NCBI GenBank assembly: GCA_013398955.1
Contig: VWPU01010321.1
Span: 82,634 to 146,633 of the forward strand
Direction of reading: 5' to 3'
Origin: Callaeas wilsoni
Lineage: Eukaryota > Chordata > Aves > Passeriformes > Callaeidae
Length of the DNA: 64,000 bases
Below, in pieces: positions 23,446-34,139 of the stretch (position 1 is its first letter; each line of letters starts with the position of its first letter). The position numbers and the translations under genes are program-made. The notes beneath the pieces are model-generated. The model made no database searches and was not told the origin of the DNA. It saw nothing but the letters and a program-made list of their open reading frames with translations.

Positions 23446-25721
23446 TGCCTACCGCAGGCTTCCACTCATCTCCTAGGTCACTCATTGGTTTCTGTATTTG
23501 CTTCTGTAGTAACTATCTTAGGCAACTGAGATACAATGTGTTGTCAGCCAGCCTCCAAAGTAAATATATGGATAAATAAGCGTCTTGCTTTCTTGGTTCC
23601 CTAATGGGTGTAAGCATGTGTAGGAGTCTAATGTTTCATCTTCATTTTCCACAGCAGCTCAAAAGAAATCTTGAAAACAGTGAGGACGTTTTTGGGAGCT
23701 GTTTCTCTGCAGTAGGGACAAGCCAATGTTCAAATCTGCATTTAGAGACTCAAAAATTTGGGACATGTTTAAGGCTTGTGAGAAGGTTTTACACGTTCCA
23801 AAGCCAGAAACAAACTTGAGAATCTGGGTTTAAGTGTAGGCTTTGGTGCCAAGGCCTGCTCAGAGGTGGAAAGGAATGGACTCTTTCTGCATTTCACTGC
23901 TTAGAGTGATAGAACAGCTGTGAAAGAAGGTTTCATGCCTCCCTTCATCTTCCTCTGTCCCCATTTTCCCCTCATTCCTCTTCCACTTTTAAAACATAAT
24001 GATGGACAAATCCTTTTTTCCCCCCAAATTTTCTACTGAGCCCAATATGCAGACACATTTATATGCAAATCAGTTATATAAAAATGCTCTGTATTATCTA
24101 AAAAACCTATCAGAAATGAAGCATTTGTGCCTCAGCAGGTAATACTCAGGCAAATATTCCAGTGATTTTTGCATTGTGTCTGAAGTGAATTATGAAGAAT
24201 TGTTGAGGGTGAGAAATGACCTTTAAGCCCATTAAAGTACATCAGAAGCTGATTGTTGCACAATCTTCCAGGATGGTAACTAATTGTTTCCAAAGCAACT
24301 CTGGCACTTCTGATTTTGTTGTTGTTGTTGTTATTATTAATCTTGTCATTTACGAGTTTCTTATTCTTTGATTAAAAATTTTGTTCCCTTTTCCAATTAA
24401 CATTCTTTTTTCATGTTCTATGTTTCTGCTTTAGTCCCATCATCCACACTATGATTAAAGAGGATGCATTACAACATTAACTTATCATACACCATTTAAC
24501 ACTCAAGACAATTTTTTCCCCTTTTTTATCTGCCTTTTCCCCTTCTTCCTTTTTGTTAAATGCTATTATACATGAATTTTCAGTTTGGCCTTATTTTTCT
24601 CTAAAAACAACCAAACAAATTTTCTAGTCTATCACTTTTTTTTCTTTTAAAGCTGCATTATCACCACTGACATTGAAAATACGGGAACAGAAGACAGTTT
24701 TTAAAAGATTTTATGCATGGTTGAAGTCGATGTGCTTTATACAATAGACATTTTACTTCATTTTTAAAGTAATAGTTTAGTTCCTCATTTTTGCATGAAC
24801 TTTTAACTCCCTCCCCCCAAAAAAGTGGAAATTCATGTCTGTCAAACTCAGTGTCATCTATCTACTTAGAGCTATTTTGTAGTCCCTTGGTTTAACCCCT
24901 GGTGGAGGAGACACTCTGGATTTCGGGTGAGCTGGAGCAGAAAGAGAAAGCATAAAGTGTGGGTAATTGGTAAACTGTGATGGCATCATGAAATGCTGCT
25001 CAGGACATACTAGAGGAAAGGTAAATCAAAGTTTTTTTCAGTGCTGATGGAAAAAACTATGCTGCCACCATCCTGATCCACCAGCATTTGTGTGGAAGGA
25101 AGAAGCAAGGTTTCTCTCCTTTCTTGCAAGCTGGGACGTGACTGGCACAAGAATCCCTCTCCTACATTGAGTATTACCATATTCTGCCTGTATCCATGAA
25201 AAAAAACTGTGGGTGCTATTTGAGGAGGAAAGCATTGCTTAGCATAAATGAATTTATAATTCCTCCTTGCCTGTGCTTGGGGAAACATGACAGAAGACAG
25301 CTCTGAAACAGCTTATAAAAGATATTCAGAAAGAGTCACCAGTCTAGCACGCTATTAACTGAATTTCAGATATGAAAACAAGGGGAAAACAATGGAATTA
25401 ATATTTAAAGGTGTCTAAATGAAGAGGAAGAAGTATACTCCATGGACCTTTAAAAAGCATAAATGCCTACAATGTGCCCTGCAGAGAAAAAGAGATTTCC
25501 AAAACAACTTGCCATTAGAGCTGCAGGTTCTGCAAATCTCTGGAGATAGGGTATATTTTATTCAAACTCATAAATATCAATTTCAATGCTGTTCCACTGG
25601 GAATCAGTAACTCTGATTTGAGATCTCTATGTCAGATCCTTGATTAAGTAATAGTAATACATGGAAAAGAGAACTTTTAGATGTGGTTACAAGCCACTGT
25701 GTTTATACCCTTTGGAACTGG
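23446..25721. other. Unannotated AT-rich DNA with a short trinucleotide run
   Basis: A GTT-rich run followed by TTATTATTA lies at about 24316-24339. Otherwise the stretch is AT-rich DNA without recognised elements. Confidence 0.55.
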
Positions 25722-26682
25722 TGTAGTAGGTTGACCCTGGCTGGATGCCAGACACCCATCCAAGCCTCTCTGTCACTCTCTGCAGCAGCTGGACAGGGGA
25801 GTGAAAATATAGCAAAGGGTTCATGAGTTGAGATAAGGACTGGGAGAGATCACTCATCAAATACTACCACAGGCAAAACAGTCTCAAATTAGAGAGATTA
25901 ATTGCATTATTACCAACAAAATCAGAGCTGGATAATGAGAAGTAAAATAAGACCTTAAAACCACCTTCCCACCCCTTCTTCCTCCTCAGCTCTCCCTCCT
26001 CCTCCAGCAGCAGAGGGAGATGGGAATGGGGGTTACAGTCAGCTCCTCACAGGCTATTTCTGCCACTTCTCTCATAGAGAAGTCCTTCACCTTCTCCAAC
26101 TTGGGGTCCCTCCTATGGGAAAGAGCTCTCCACAAACTTCTCCAAAATGTGTACATCCCTCAGCAGCAGTTCTCCACAACCTACTCCAACATGGGTCACT
26201 CTTTCATGGAGTGCAGTCCTTCAAGAACAGGCTGCTCCAGTGTGATCTGCCATGGGATCACAGGTCCTACCAGGAAACCTGCTCCAGTGTGGGCTCCTCT
26301 CCCTGTGGGTCTGCAGATCCCATCCAGGACTCTGTTCCAGAATGAGCCTCCAGCGGGGTCACAGCTTCTTTCAGGCATCCACCTGCTCCATTGTGGGTCT
26401 CCTTCATGGGCTGCAGGTGGATCTCTGCATCCCTGTGACCTCCATGGGCTGCAGGGGCTCAGGTGTTTCATCATGGGCTTCACCACAGACTGCAGAGGAA
26501 TCCCAGCTCCAGTGCCTGGATCACCTTCTCCTCCTTCTCCTTCTCTACTAATCTTGGTGTCTGCAGGGCTGTTCCTCTCACATGTTCTCACTCCTTTCTT
26601 CTCTGACTGCAATTACATCTGCAACATCACTTTTTTTCCTCTTAAATATGTTATCACAGAGGATTTACCACCATTTCTAACA
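25722..26682 (+). mobile_element. Long avian LTR (probably ERVL-like), 3' part missing
   Basis: It starts TGTAGTAGGTTGACCCTGG, which I know as the start of an abundant long avian LTR. It continues with the characteristic GGACAGGGGAG, GAGATAAGGAC and GGGAGAGATCACTCA segments. The middle holds many imperfect repeats of a CTGCTCCAGTGTGGG-like unit with CATGGG and GGGTCAC blocks, between about 26120 and 26480. It then reaches a T-rich region (26629-26642) and TTAAATATGTTATC at 26642. It stops near 26682, where a CR1 3' end begins, and the usual terminal segment is absent. The 224-codon plus-strand frame at 26020-26694 lies wholly inside this block and is not a gene. Orientation rests on the TG-start assignment. 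Confidence 0.78.
26120..26480. repeat. Imperfect internal repeats within the LTR
   Basis: A motif close to CTCCAGTGTGGGCTCC or CTCCAACATGGGTCA recurs several times with CATGGG/CTGCAG-rich spacers. This minisatellite-like array is a known feature of this LTR family as I remember it. It explains the repetitive residues in the frames that cross it. Confidence 0.6.
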
Positions 26683-27024
26683 GCTGCTCTCTAAAGCTTC
26701 CTGAGCAGGGGGCATGGAAAGCGAGGTGGTGATCTCTTCTTGTAATCCAGTGACAGGACACTGGATAGGAATGCTCCAAAGCCATGGCAGAGGAGGTTTA
26801 GACAGGACATTGGGAAACATTTCTTTACCGGGAGGATGGTCAAACACTGGAACAGGCCTCCAAGGGAGCTGGTTGATGCCCCAAGCCTGATTGTGCCTAG
26901 GAGGCACTTGGGCAATGCCCTTAATAACCACCTTTCACTTCTGGTCAGCCTTGAATTGTTCGGGCAGGTGGACTAGTGATTGTTGTAGGTCCCTTCCCAC
27001 TGAAATATTCTGTTCTAGTCTATT
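26683..27024 (+). mobile_element. CR1 LINE 3' end, plus strand
   Basis: The block begins GCTGCTCTCTAAAGCTTCCT and runs through the canonical CR1 3' segment: GAGGTGGTGATCTCTTCTTG, GGAGGTTTAGACAGGACATT, AACATTTCTTTACCGGGAGG, GTCAAACACTGGAACAGGC. It ends with GTAGGTCCCTTCCCACTGA and the ATTCTGTTCTAGTCTATTC tail at about 27006-27024. That tail is the ATTCT-rich 3' terminus of avian CR1. The copy is severely 5'-truncated and non-coding. Its junction with the LTR on its left is discussed as a finding. Confidence 0.93.
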
Positions 27025-28109
27025 CATCTAGAAGGAATATAATAAGCTCTGAAGAGACACCAGTTAAAAAAGATCAGTTAAGCCTAAGGACACATTTGAA
27101 CTGAAGTATTTGCAATGGAATCTGAAGCAATTCAGATCTGCTTTGCTCTCAAATGCTCTTGTGGGCCATTGCCAGTTAAATTAAGATTCTTAGCCTGGTC
27201 CTTGTCTAGTCCTGTACAGCATTTCTTACAGTCTTACTTTGGAATTTGACTCGGTCTAATTTCAATCCTTATTTTTGTCAGTTCATACAAAGGTTTTACC
27301 ACTACCAGGATGTGATAACTAGTAAGCTTTGTAACAGGGCTTGTTTTCTTAAGAGTTGCAGTCAAAATGCCCAAGTGTTCTGAGAATCCTACAATTTGGA
27401 CACAATGTATCCTTAGATGTTAAGTTTTCGGAAGTGCCTTTAGTTAAATTTTAGTGATGGCAAAATAAGCCACCATATTCAGCTCTGTTACTAGATATTT
27501 TGTACTGGGACACATAATTCTCCTAAAGCAAGAAAGCCCTGCAGTGTTGCAACATACTAAGCTGCTATGCGTAGCTTCCCCTTAAAGCAACACTTCATCA
27601 TAAAAATAGAGTTAATATATAGCCTACCAGTTCAACTAGTCAAAAAGAGGATCTCATTTCCTCATTGAAGTGAGAGAAAACTTGACAGTTTTCTTCTACA
27701 GCATCTGTCATAATTCCTTTCTATATTCTCACTCTCTAAACCCAAAGCATTTAAAATAGAAAAGTCTTTTATGATATTTTCTAGATATATGTTTGGGCAT
27801 AGTAGGTGTGAGTGCTTAAAAAGCATGATTCATATAAAAATTATATTTCTTGTACAACATCCAGCAACAACATAAGACAGAGATGAGAACAAAAATAATC
27901 ACCTAAATAAGCGCTGCAGAGGGGTGTTAAAAGGAATATTTATCACCATTCAGGGAACTTCAGCAAGACTAAAATAAGTCACAAAAGTCTAAGGAACCCT
28001 CTTGTGAATTCTGTTCTTCATAAACAGCACCTTTCGAGGTACACCACCAGAGGAATATTTCAGTCTCTCTGAGCATACCTCTTCCACGTGGGAACATTCA
28101 ATTCCACAT
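27025..28109. other. Unannotated AT-rich DNA
   Basis: No element or exon was recognised. Confidence 0.55.
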
Positions 28110-28540
28110 GCCGGCTTGGTTTCGCATCCTCATTAAATTCTTTTGTAAACCCTTCATGTCCTCCAAGTATTGACATTAAAAATCCTCCTGCTTTTGTCAT
28201 CTATAAATTTTGATGCACTCCATATCAAATCAATTCCTAAATCACTAATATAAATGTTAAATAGAAAATAGCTCCAGGCAACCTAATCTGTCATATTCTG
28301 CTTGGAGAATCCTTTATCATTTATTATGATCCTTCAGGGGCCCACTTACTACCTATTAATAATCCCTTTTCCCTGACCAGTCTTCATACCTCCCTCATGA
28401 CTTTTCTTACTAGTTTCTTATGATCTATATTTAGAAAAGTGCTGCTAATATAAATGCAAATTCACCTCACACTGTTAACCTGTTAACCATAGCAAATAAA
28501 GATCACATTTTTCTCTATGATATGTTTCCAGTTTCATGCG
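28110..28540 (-). mobile_element. Ancient CR1-type LINE fragment (RT region), minus strand
   Basis: The plus strand resembles the reverse complement of the RT-coding part of old amniote CR1s. TTTGTCATCTATAAATTTTG at 28195 corresponds to the FADDTK-coding block. It is followed by an ATCAATTCCTAAATCACTAA block and TATAAATGTTAAATAGAAAA near 28250, then by the downstream block with TTATTATGATCC. The same order occurs in turtle and crocodile CR1s. Decay is strong and no reading frame remains. It may continue weakly toward 28680. Boundaries are approximate. Confidence 0.6.
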
Positions 28541-29171
28541 GACACCAGCTAACAACTCTTTGCCTTCAAATACTGTACTATATTCCCTAAGTATGAAGAT
28601 GTTACCCCAGCTTAGATAATATTAAACATTGGCATCATCTACCTTCTTAGCCTTTGCCAAGTAACAGAGTTGGTCCTCTAGTTTTTGCTGACAGGATGGG
28701 CTCTTGTGATTCAAAACGGAAGATCAGAGACGTCTCTCAGGCAGCACAAATAATTCCTTCTCTAAACCAAAGCAATTTCACCTTCCATGGTTCTCAGCTG
28801 CATCATACTTTCTCCCTTGCTGCGTATGCTGCTTACACCATCATGTTCCAGGAGACAATAAGGATCAGCTAACTGTTCTCACTCTCTCAATAACTGCAGA
28901 GATCAGGCATGTAATGTGGGTGTTTAATTATCCTGCTGTTATCCCATCACCACAAAATTATTGCTTTATTATTTTGGCAGGAAATTGTAGTCCTTGCGTC
29001 TTACAAATACTCATTTATCTTACATCTTCTGCTAGTTATGTTGGCTTTCAACGTCTACAAAAGCACTGTGTATAGGGTGAAAACAATAACCATATTAACT
29101 GCTTTGGAACGTTCAGGAATTCTAATTCCAGTTCTAAATTAAGGCAGAAAAAAGATTTTATTCTTATTACT
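28541..29171. other. Unannotated AT-rich DNA
   Basis: Nothing firm was seen. It may include a faint continuation of the older CR1 to its left. Confidence 0.5.
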
Positions 29172-29548
29172 GAAGCAATGGCCATTACTCCTTAGCTAAG
29201 GTTATGGTGCAGTTGCACAGCTATGGAGGTGTTTGTTGGGTTTGGAATATTGCAGTGAGAAAGGGAGGCAGGTGGCAGCTGGAACAGGTTGGCCCTACAA
29301 AATGTGCTAAGGTGGATTTCTCTCCGGGACAGGGAAGCAGCAGTCAGTTGCAGTGTGCCAAATGTTACATGGCCAGACAGCCTGGGCTGCAGCACTGCAC
29401 CAGCTGTGGGGAGAAGGGGAGAGAGGCTTTGTGCAGGTGCAAGAATGGGAGGTCTTCCCATGGACTGAAGAAAATGTGTGTTTCTTCCTTCAAGGGCATG
29501 GGAGATTTTCGTGAGGTTCAGATAGCTCAAGACTCAAGGGGCAGCTGA
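29172..29548 (+). other. Open frame with zinc-ribbon-like CxxC pair (hypothetical)
   Basis: An uninterrupted plus-strand frame of about 125 codons ends at a TGA at 29546. An ATG at 29204 would give 114 residues. Residues coded at 29354-29410 read CAKC, then ten residues, then CTSCGEK. This spacing (C-x2-C-x10-C-x2-C-G) is the one found in zinc-ribbon domains. More cysteines follow as LCRC. The block is GC-richer than its flanks, which by itself lengthens chance frames, and the opposite strand is also open for 112 codons. There are no recognised splice sites, promoter, poly(A) signal or relatives. It is not a retroviral zinc knuckle, whose spacing differs. It could be a decayed retrocopy, an unrecognised repeat or chance. 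Confidence 0.2.
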
Positions 29549-30049
29549 GTAACAGACTAACTCTTGGGATAATGTGGCCCCTGAAACAGGGAAGGCAATG
29601 GCTAAATGCACAACCCTCCTCTGTCCAAATCTGATAAGGATGGGAAGAATTTTCTATAGTCAGTGAATGTACATATGCTATACCCCCCCTTCTTCTTCCT
29701 ATATATAGTTACAGTACCTCCTTCTGGTACTATAACATATGCCTATTTGAAGTATAGTGCAGCTGTTATTTTAAGAAGAAAAGCTGTTTAATTGGGTAAT
29801 TAAACAGAATATTGTTTCTACCACTCATAGAACCTTTTTTTAATATTTGAGGGAAATGAAGGCAAGTCACAATACATGTAATCTCCAGCCAAAGTTGTGC
29901 ATATTTATTCTCTAGTAAGAAATACTGGCTGATTTTTCAAGAACTTATTGAAATCTCATGAGTTAACTGTATTCATGTGCAGGAAGGCTGGGAATTTTGG
30001 CAGAAGCTATGCTTGGCTAAGAAGGCAGAATCTTACTGAACGAAAACAA
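29549..30049. other. Unannotated DNA
   Basis: No feature was recognised. A C-run lies near 29683-29689. Confidence 0.55.
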
Positions 30050-30458
30050 TAAAAGGAAATATACAAGAGGTAGAAGAAGGTACAGGGGAAGAAAAAGGTA
30101 AAATATTGTCTGGGCACTTAGGGATCAAATCAGGAAGGCCAGAGCCTGTCTGGATCTCAGATGTGTGAGGGACATTTAGGACAATAATAAGGAACTTTAC
30201 AGTCATGCTATTTGTAAAACGAAACTCAGGAAAAAGTAGGGGTTCACTGATGTCTAGAGGGCACAACAATGAACAGTGTGGAAAATATTCAAGTACTCAG
30301 TGCATACTTAGACTGGTAAGCAAAATCTTCTTCCAGACCTCCATATTTATCAGCAGAGATTTAGAAGGGGGAGTGTAGAAAGTAGTGGAGAAACAGTATG
30401 TTAGGGACTACTGAGAGAAGCTGAACTCGAGATCTAAGATAGTAGGAATTACATAAGG

Positions 30459-31071
30459 ATGCTGGCAGAGATTGTGGATGGGATGGTGATATTATTATCA
30501 TCATCTGTGAAAAAGAGTGGCAAACAGGGGAGGTCTTATAAGTGGAAAAAGGCTAACTCAGTGCCTGTTTCCAAAAAAAGGCAAGGGGGAGGACCCAGGA
30601 TCTACAGGGCAGTCATCCTCCATTTAGTCCCTGGGAAAACTGTGGACCACATCCTGTTGAAATCCATTTCCAAGTTTGTGAAGGACAAGAAAGTAATTAG
30701 GAACAGCCAACACAGATTTATCAAGGGCAACTCTTGCTTAACCAACCCTGTGGCCTTCTTTAGAAAAATAATTGGCAATGTTGATAAGGAGAGAGTCGTG
30801 ATTTTAATGAGCATTGATTTCAGTGAGGCTTTTGACACTGTATCTCACAGTATTCTCACTTGTAAGCTCGGGAGGTGTGAGCAGGACAAATGGGCTGCGA
30901 GGAACCTGTCTGAACTGGCAGGCATAGAGGGTAGTCATTAGTGGCTTAATGTCTGGCTAGCAGGGTAGTCTTGTAGTCTGTCCATCAGCACTGGGGTTCA
31001 CATTGTTCAGTGTCCTCAGAAACGGCCTGAGTGATGACACACAAACCGTTCTCAGTGAACTCACGGATTAG
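30459..31071 (+). pseudogene. CR1 ORF2 reverse-transcriptase remnant, catalytic motif broken
   Basis: One frame (30459-30941) carries NSVPVSKKRQGGGPRIYRA, SQHRFIKGNSCLTNPVAFF and then IDFSEAFDTVSH, the RT motif A region with its aspartate retained. The frame ends in a stop soon after the equivalent of the ILxxKLxRxGL segment. Further on, at 31060-31071, the bases matching the FADD codons read L-T-D-stop, so the second catalytic aspartate is replaced by a stop. The enzyme is therefore dead. The preceding codons (30459-30540) are weakly conserved linker sequence. The minus-strand frame at 30602-30838 is a shadow. Confidence 0.85.
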
Positions 31072-31577
31072 GGGCAGTGACCAACACACTGAATTGCAGA
31101 GTTCCAGCCTAGAGAGACCCTGTGGAATCTGAGAACTAGGCCAACAGATGCCTCGTGGAGTTTACCAAGATGTACAACGGCCTATAACCAGGATGGGAAT
31201 TCCCACTCATTGGTACAGGCTGAGACATGATGAGCTGGCCACTGACTTGCTGAAAAGGACTTGAAATTCCTGGTGGCGAGGTCAGTAAAGTGGACTTCTG
31301 GGTGAATATGAGCCAAGAACGTGCTCTTGGTGCAAATAAAGGAAACTGAATAAGCTTCATTCGGGGGATTATGGTCTACAGACTGGGGAAAAACAGCATA
31401 CCCCTCTTCTTAGTCATGGGGAATCCACCTCTGCAATAGTGGGTCCTGTTTTTGTTCTTCCATTTCAAAAGACCTTGTGTGGAAAACGGAGAGTGTGAAA
31501 CAGTGGGTTTAAAGATAGTCAGGGACCTAGGACATGTGATCTACAGAAACAATTTCTGGGAATTTTGTTTATTATGC

Positions 31578-31640
31578 AGAATCACAGAACAGTTGGGGTT
31601 GGAAGGGACCTCTGGAGATCAGCTAGTTCAATCTCCCTTT
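31578..31640 (-). mobile_element. CR1 3'-end fragment nested in the plus-strand CR1
   Basis: AGAATCACAGAACAGTTGGG, then GTTGGAAGGGACC and TCTGGAGATCAGCTAGTTCA, is the reverse complement of a CR1 3' terminus. It lies inside the 3' UTR of the older plus-strand CR1. It is about 60 bases long, an extreme 5' truncation. Confidence 0.85.
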
Positions 31641-31752
31641 CCAAGATTTGACTAGACAAGGCCAAGACTTGATAATAGAATATTCACTGGTTGGATTGGG
31701 AGGTTGGACTAGGAGATCTCTGAAGATACTTTTCAGTCAACAGTTCTGTGGA

Positions 31753-34086
31753 AAAAAATCATTCATGGCTAGGACTTTTCTGTAAGTATATTACCAGAAT
31801 CTAAAGCACAATGACCATAGCAATATCTAGATTAGCCAAATGTTCAATTTCTGCTCTCTTATGTGTTGCACAGTAGTCTTGGAGCTTGCAAATCTGAAAA
31901 GATTGTGGCAGATGGGTCCTGGCTATTGAACAGCCCTATCTGAAGAGGAACAGAAAGGAAGTCTTGGCATCCTTTGAACAAACAAAGAAAATTCCCTTTA
32001 AAAATATTTTTATACAAACACATAAAAAGAAATCTAACAAAAAAAGGAGGTGCTAAAAGGTAACAAGATCTGATAAGACCGAATCCCTGCTAGTATGTGG
32101 AAAAAGTTAGATTCACATATTGTCTGCATTTTTCAGAATATGAAAGGAAGATACAGAGTATGTGCCCCTTGTAACAATACTAGGAAGATCTTGGCCATCT
32201 GTACAGTATGGGAAGGGAAAATGACAGACAGTAGGCAGAAACTCTCTCTTGGCAGATGATGGTTTAGCTTGAATTGTTACATCGTTACTGCTGATGATGT
32301 CAATAACCATCCATGGAGGCAAAGCTGCTGGTGTTTAGAGAAGTGCAGCTGATGCAGCATGTTGTAGAACCTTTCCAGAATGACCGTGATTTACACACCT
32401 CATGGCAATCTATCTCTCCTCTGTATGTGCCTACAGAGCAGACTCCAAATTACTGTTTTTGTTCTGAATGTGGTCGGTGCTTCGAGTGAGTTGGTGTTCG
32501 AATGTACATCTACAGAGCCTGCAGAGGAAATTGAGCCGATTTTTAAAAAACATTATATAACAGATAGCAACCAAACTAGTTGAGAAAATAGAAAATCAAC
32601 TCATGTGGAAATATGTGATATAGTAGCTGGATTAATTCAACTTCCTAAACTACCTCAAGAGCTGCTACATTTTAGCGCAGTTTACACCTGTAAAATAAGC
32701 AAGGAAGTGTCCAGTTCCAGTGGAGAGATCTGCAATGGGGTAATCAAGAATAGACTTGTGATAAGGCTTCAGCCTGGGTTCATTCCAGAAAGCAAGACAA
32801 CAGATATTTTCAAGATGGTCAATGTGTTAAATGCTGAGTTATTCTGGAAATGACTATAGATTAAATAATTGCAAACATATACATGATACTCCATCAAATC
32901 AAAAATTACCACTTGCCAGTGATCAAGTCTCACTGCAGCTACATTTAAATTGCATGACTCCTCATGAGGAATACCATTATGAGGATGAAATCAATGGGAG
33001 TTTGTCAAGCTTCAGTTGGATTCAAACATCCTCCTGGGAAAGACATGTTGCTATAACTCTGAATTTATAACATTGCCATCCATGACACTGTGACAACTTT
33101 TGCTGTAACATCACCTCTGGGAAGTTAAAATGTAAACATATCTCAATCATGCTGTTTGGAATTAAAAAGGGAGCAAAGATTTGAAATACAGAAATATCTA
33201 GATGACTCTGACTATGGAATAACTGGTATTTTAGGAGCAATATTAGTCTTAAGCCTCAAATTCAGATGATGAAGAAAATTGTCTTCAAAATGCTACTTAA
33301 ATAGATGCATAGCTAGGTCTTGAATTAGTTGTTATTTGAAGGGAGCAACTGTCCTAACCTTGTCAGACACATTTTTTTTTCTTTGTCTGTGTGACTGTCA
33401 GTAGGGAGACCAGAAGAAAATTAGAAGTTGAACTTTAGGCTTTCTCTCTGCCTCCAGTGTCGTTTCCCAGAATCACTTACAAAGCAATTGCCAAACCCAG
33501 AAAGATATTCAAAACATGTGGACATCAAATTATTTCAAGACCGCAAGCCCCAAGTATAGTTACATCAATATAAAGCACACGGATAGAACAGTTGGCCAAT
33601 AATCCATGTTCTAGTAACGAATTATTCTGGACGCAAAGAAAAGTGGAGCTGTGGTGCCTCCTACTGGCTCTCTTTTTGTCTCTTACTCCTTTCTGCCATG
33701 TCTCATGAATGTTACCATTAGATCTCTGAGCTATTAATGTAGACGTAATGATGGTTAGGAGTGCCTCAGATAAGGTCTCAGATATGAAAGACTACAGCTA
33801 TTTAAATTTAAAAGAAACTGAAAATGATGAAGGCAGTAAGTGACTTACAAATATATGTCCAACAGGAGCAAAGTATGCATTTTTTCTTACAATCCCACTT
33901 ATCAAATGAATAGGGACGTTTTTTAGACAGATTATTTCATTTGATGTAAAACTGAACATGCTTTTTACATTGATCTTACTACAAGACACAAAAATGTTCT
34001 TTGATTCAAATGTTGTTCTGATTCAAAACTAACAAAGCAGGATAACAAGAATAATTCATTTTTCTGGTGTTACTTCTTTTCCACAG
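31753..34086. other. Unannotated AT-rich DNA
   Basis: No repeat was firmly recognised. GAAATCAATGGGAGTTTGTC at 32987 resembles a core shared by old amniote interspersed repeats, but it is too short to call. Consecutive plus-strand frames between 32380 and 33070 are short and without motifs. Confidence 0.5.
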
Positions 34087-34139
34087 GCTGTAAATTGTAG
34101 CAGACATAATTTTAAATTGCTCTATGGATGAAGAGCCTG
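34087..34139 (+). other. Candidate 53-nt exon between strong splice signals
   Basis: TTACTTCTTTTCCACAG at 34070-34086 is a good acceptor with a pyrimidine tract, and GTAAGT at 34140-34145 is a consensus donor. All three frames of the 53 bases contain a stop, so it cannot be an internal coding exon. An ATG at 34124 opens MDEEP up to the donor, so it could be a 5' UTR exon carrying the start codon, or a non-coding RNA exon. The start context is weak, with T at -3. No neighbour with a continuing frame was identified, so chance pairing of splice signals cannot be excluded. Confidence 0.25.

Larger units (their letters stand above)
30050..31752 (+). mobile_element. Decayed CR1 LINE, plus strand, with a nested fragment
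   Basis: Similarity begins near 30050 in the endonuclease-RT linker, with GTACAGGGGAAGAAAAAGG and then AGGAAGGCCAGAGCC at 30133. It passes a CAAGTACTCAGTGCATACTT block at 30291, the RT fingers and palm (30540-31080) and C-terminal blocks such as GAATATGAGCCAAGAACGTG. It then thins out toward 31490. The terminal GGGAGGTTGGACTAGGAGAT at 31698, then TCTCTGAAGATAC, is the CR1 3' end in the same orientation. An opposite-strand CR1 tail interrupts it at 31578-31640. It is more diverged than the copies at 5652 and 21729, so it is older. Confidence 0.85.

Noticed and set aside
26020..26694. Longest open frame in the window (224 codons, plus strand) as a gene
   Set aside because: It lies entirely inside the repetitive, GC-rich LTR and its sequence is explained by the LTR's internal repeats.
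29354..29410. Cysteine motif as a retroviral nucleocapsid zinc knuckle
   Set aside because: Spacing is CxxC-x10-CxxC, not the CCHC knuckle pattern, and no gag-like context is present.
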